From CAIUSP01 sp040375675 (GTDB taxonomy: Bacteria; Actinomycetota; Thermoleophilia; Solirubrobacterales; 70-9): a DNA stretch of 22,971 nt. The notes beneath the pieces are model-generated. The model was not told the DNA's origin. It was given only the letters and a program-made list of their open reading frames with translations, and did not search any database. How positions within the stretch are numbered: position 1 is the first letter of the stretch; every line of letters starts with the position of its first letter. Of the stretch, positions 21,828 through 22,971 are shown piece by piece. The stretch spans positions 1 through 22,971 of the forward strand of contig JBEIRY010000023.1 of assembly GCA_040375675.1 (NCBI GenBank), written 5' to 3'. Made by a program: the position numbers and the translations under genes.

Positions 21828-22601
21828 GTGGTAGATACGCACGCCCATCTCGTTCTCTGCGAACCCCAATCAGCCGGTGAGACGGCTGCTGCTGCCAATG
21901 CGGCTGGGGTGGAGAAGATCCTCAGCGTCGGGCTGGATGAGCCGACCAATCTCGAGACCGTCGCGATTGCGAAGGAGATCCCTGGCGTCTGGGCCAGCGT
22001 CGGCCGGCATCCCAATCAGGCGGCGGGCTTCACTCAGGCTGCCGCGGCCGAGTTGCGGGAACTCTGCCAAGAGGATCGTGTGATCGCGGTAGGGGAGACC
22101 GGGCTGGATCTCTATCGCGAGGGGGCGCCGATCGCGGATCAGCGCGAAGCGTTCTCTGCCCAGATCGCCATTGCCTCTGAGTACTCCCTGCCAGTGGTGG
22201 TGCATCTCCGTGATCGCGAAGGTTCGGAGGAAGTCACCAGTGAGGCATTCGAGACCCTCGAACGCGAAGCGTCAGGCATTGGTGTGGTCATCCACTGCTT
22301 TTCGGCAGGGGTCGAGTGGGCGCGTAGGGCAGGGGCAAACGGCTGGTACTGCTCGTTTGCAGGCAACCTCACCTATCCCTCCGCCGGTGATCTGCGCGAA
22401 GCGGCCAAGGCGGTGCCAGATGAACTCCTGTTGGTCGAGACCGATTCCCCCTACCTGTCGCCTCAGCCGATGCGCGGCAAACCCAATCGACCGGCAAATG
22501 TCGTCGAGACGGCGAGGGTCCTCGCCGTCGAGCGGGGCGTCACCTATGAAGAGATCGAACAGCAGACGGACCGGAACGCTTCGGAGCTGTTCGGTTGGTA
22601 G
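21828..22601 (+). CDS. tatD: TatD-family metal-dependent DNase
   Basis: 257 aa, normal length. Cytosolic TIM-barrel hydrolase with 3'-5' DNA exonuclease activity in characterised relatives, linked to DNA repair or degradation. Metal ligands are all visible: His5 and His7 (VDTHAHL), Glu90 (VGETGLDLYR), His126 (VVHLRD), His156 (IHCFSAG) and Asp206 (ETDSPYLSP), followed by RGKPNRPANV (216-225), a TatD hallmark. The last seven bases overlap the likely TTG start of rsmA, as expected for a coupled tatD-rsmA pair. Confidence 0.96.
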   Translation: MVDTHAHLVLCEPQSAGETAAAANAAGVEKILSVGLDEPTNLETVAIAKEIPGVWASVGRHPNQAAGFTQAAAAELRELCQEDRVIAVGETGLDLYREGAPIADQREAFSAQIAIASEYSLPVVVHLRDREGSEEVTSEAFETLEREASGIGVVIHCFSAGVEWARRAGANGWYCSFAGNLTYPSAGDLREAAKAVPDELLLVETDSPYLSPQPMRGKPNRPANVVETARVLAVERGVTYEEIEQQTDRNASELFGW

Positions 22602-22971
22602 CTGGAGGGCCCTTCGAGTCGCCGGACGCTGGCGATGGCGGTTCAGCTGGTCGCCGCGGCCCGCTGCCGGGCCGCAGGCAGCGCCGGCTGGGACAGAACT
22701 TTCTCGCCGACACCAACCTGCTCGACGCGATCGTCGCCGATGCCGAGATTTCACCCGACGACGTCGTGCTCGAGGTGGGTGGGGGAGCCGGGGTTCTCAC
22801 GGAGCGGCTTGCAGACGCCGCGAGATTCGTTCATCTGATCGAGTTGGACCGCGGCCTGGCCATTCAGCTCGAGCCGCTCGCAGACAGGCTGGGGAACGTC
22901 GGGATCATTTGGGAGGACGCGCTCAAAGCCGATCTTTCGCTGCTCGATCCGCCGCCGACGAAGATGGTGGC
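22595..22971 (+). CDS. rsmA: 16S rRNA dimethyladenosine transferase RsmA (KsgA), N-terminal part
   Basis: Runs off the right end of the window; 125 codons are seen of about 260-290. The enzyme dimethylates A1518 and A1519 of 16S rRNA. RRLGQNFLADTNLLDAIV and the SAM motif VLEVGGGAGVLTERL are diagnostic, followed by the acidic residue of IELDRG. No ATG or GTG exists in frame before the conserved region; TTG 22595, with GGAG eight bases upstream, is the best start and overlaps tatD by 7 bp. It adds about 29 Gly/Pro/Arg-rich residues before RRLGQNFL, longer than usual. The NPPY-type catalytic motif is beyond the window. Confidence 0.93.
   Translation, partial: MVAGGPFESPDAGDGGSAGRRGPLPGRRQRRLGQNFLADTNLLDAIVADAEISPDDVVLEVGGGAGVLTERLADAARFVHLIELDRGLAIQLEPLADRLGNVGIIWEDALKADLSLLDPPPTKMV

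Noticed and set aside
1..22971. CRISPR arrays, transposons, toxin-antitoxin, phage defence or secondary-metabolite clusters
   Set aside because: No spaced direct repeats, transposase motifs, terminal repeats, or hallmark proteins of such systems were seen; almost all genes are core or ordinary accessory genes.

Overview
The window is dense, high-GC, mostly housekeeping bacterial chromosome. It most likely comes from an actinobacterium, and the class Thermoleophilia (Solirubrobacter/Patulibacter-like) fits best. Reasons: strong G/C bias at third codon positions, frequent GTG/TTG starts, single-subunit glycyl-tRNA synthetase, an actinobacterial-type ROK glucokinase, the cluster rsmI-metG-tatD-rsmA, a secreted protein with the 'CSxxC...' beta-sandwich style common in that class, and many genes with a TAnnnT box just upstream of the start codon and no Shine-Dalgarno (leaderless-type promoters). 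The taxonomic call is inference. I see no tRNA, rRNA, CRISPR array, insertion sequence, prophage or attachment site. If the small gene at 2446-2712 is real, no stretch over 300 bp lacks a gene; if it is not, 2283-2807 is an unexplained 525 bp gap.

Layout. 1-31: tail of an unidentified + gene. 106-477 (-): small basic DNA-binding protein (coiled coil, AT-hook, winged helix) ending at a good intrinsic terminator. 644-1615 (+): 2-hydroxyacid dehydrogenase, convergent with 1617-2282 (-), a fatty-acid-hydroxylase-family membrane protein. 2446-2712 (+): probable Cys4 mini-protein. 2808-3599 (+): RNase Z-like metallo-hydrolase. 3625-6554 (+): Hsp20 and Lon with GTGA overlap (protein quality control). 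6603-7046 (+): small one-TM protein. 7073-7774 (+): second metallo-beta-lactamase-fold hydrolase. 7841-10108 (+): MMPL/RND exporter. 10124-13232 (-): PhoD-type phosphatase and, upstream of it, an R2-like ligand-binding oxidase fused to an SCP2 lipid-binding domain. 13329-13985 (+): divergent TetR regulator with a perfect 22-bp operator in the shared promoter region. 13998-15368 (-): glycyl-tRNA synthetase. 15414-16208 (+): unknown protein, then FmdB-type zinc ribbon. 16565-17893 (-): LytR-CpsA-Psr cell-envelope ligase. 17906-22971 (+): ROK glucokinase, rsmI, metG, secreted protein, tatD and the start of rsmA.

How the genes relate. The right third is translation and rRNA-modification housekeeping. 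Hsp20-Lon is a coupled chaperone/protease pair. The most unusual locus is tetR / R2lox-SCP2 (/ phoD): a di-metal oxidase carrying its own lipid-carrier domain, with a recognisable operator placed to control it. Together with the fatty acid hydroxylase and the MMPL exporter it hints at lipid modification, but only the tetR-R2lox link is supported by sequence.
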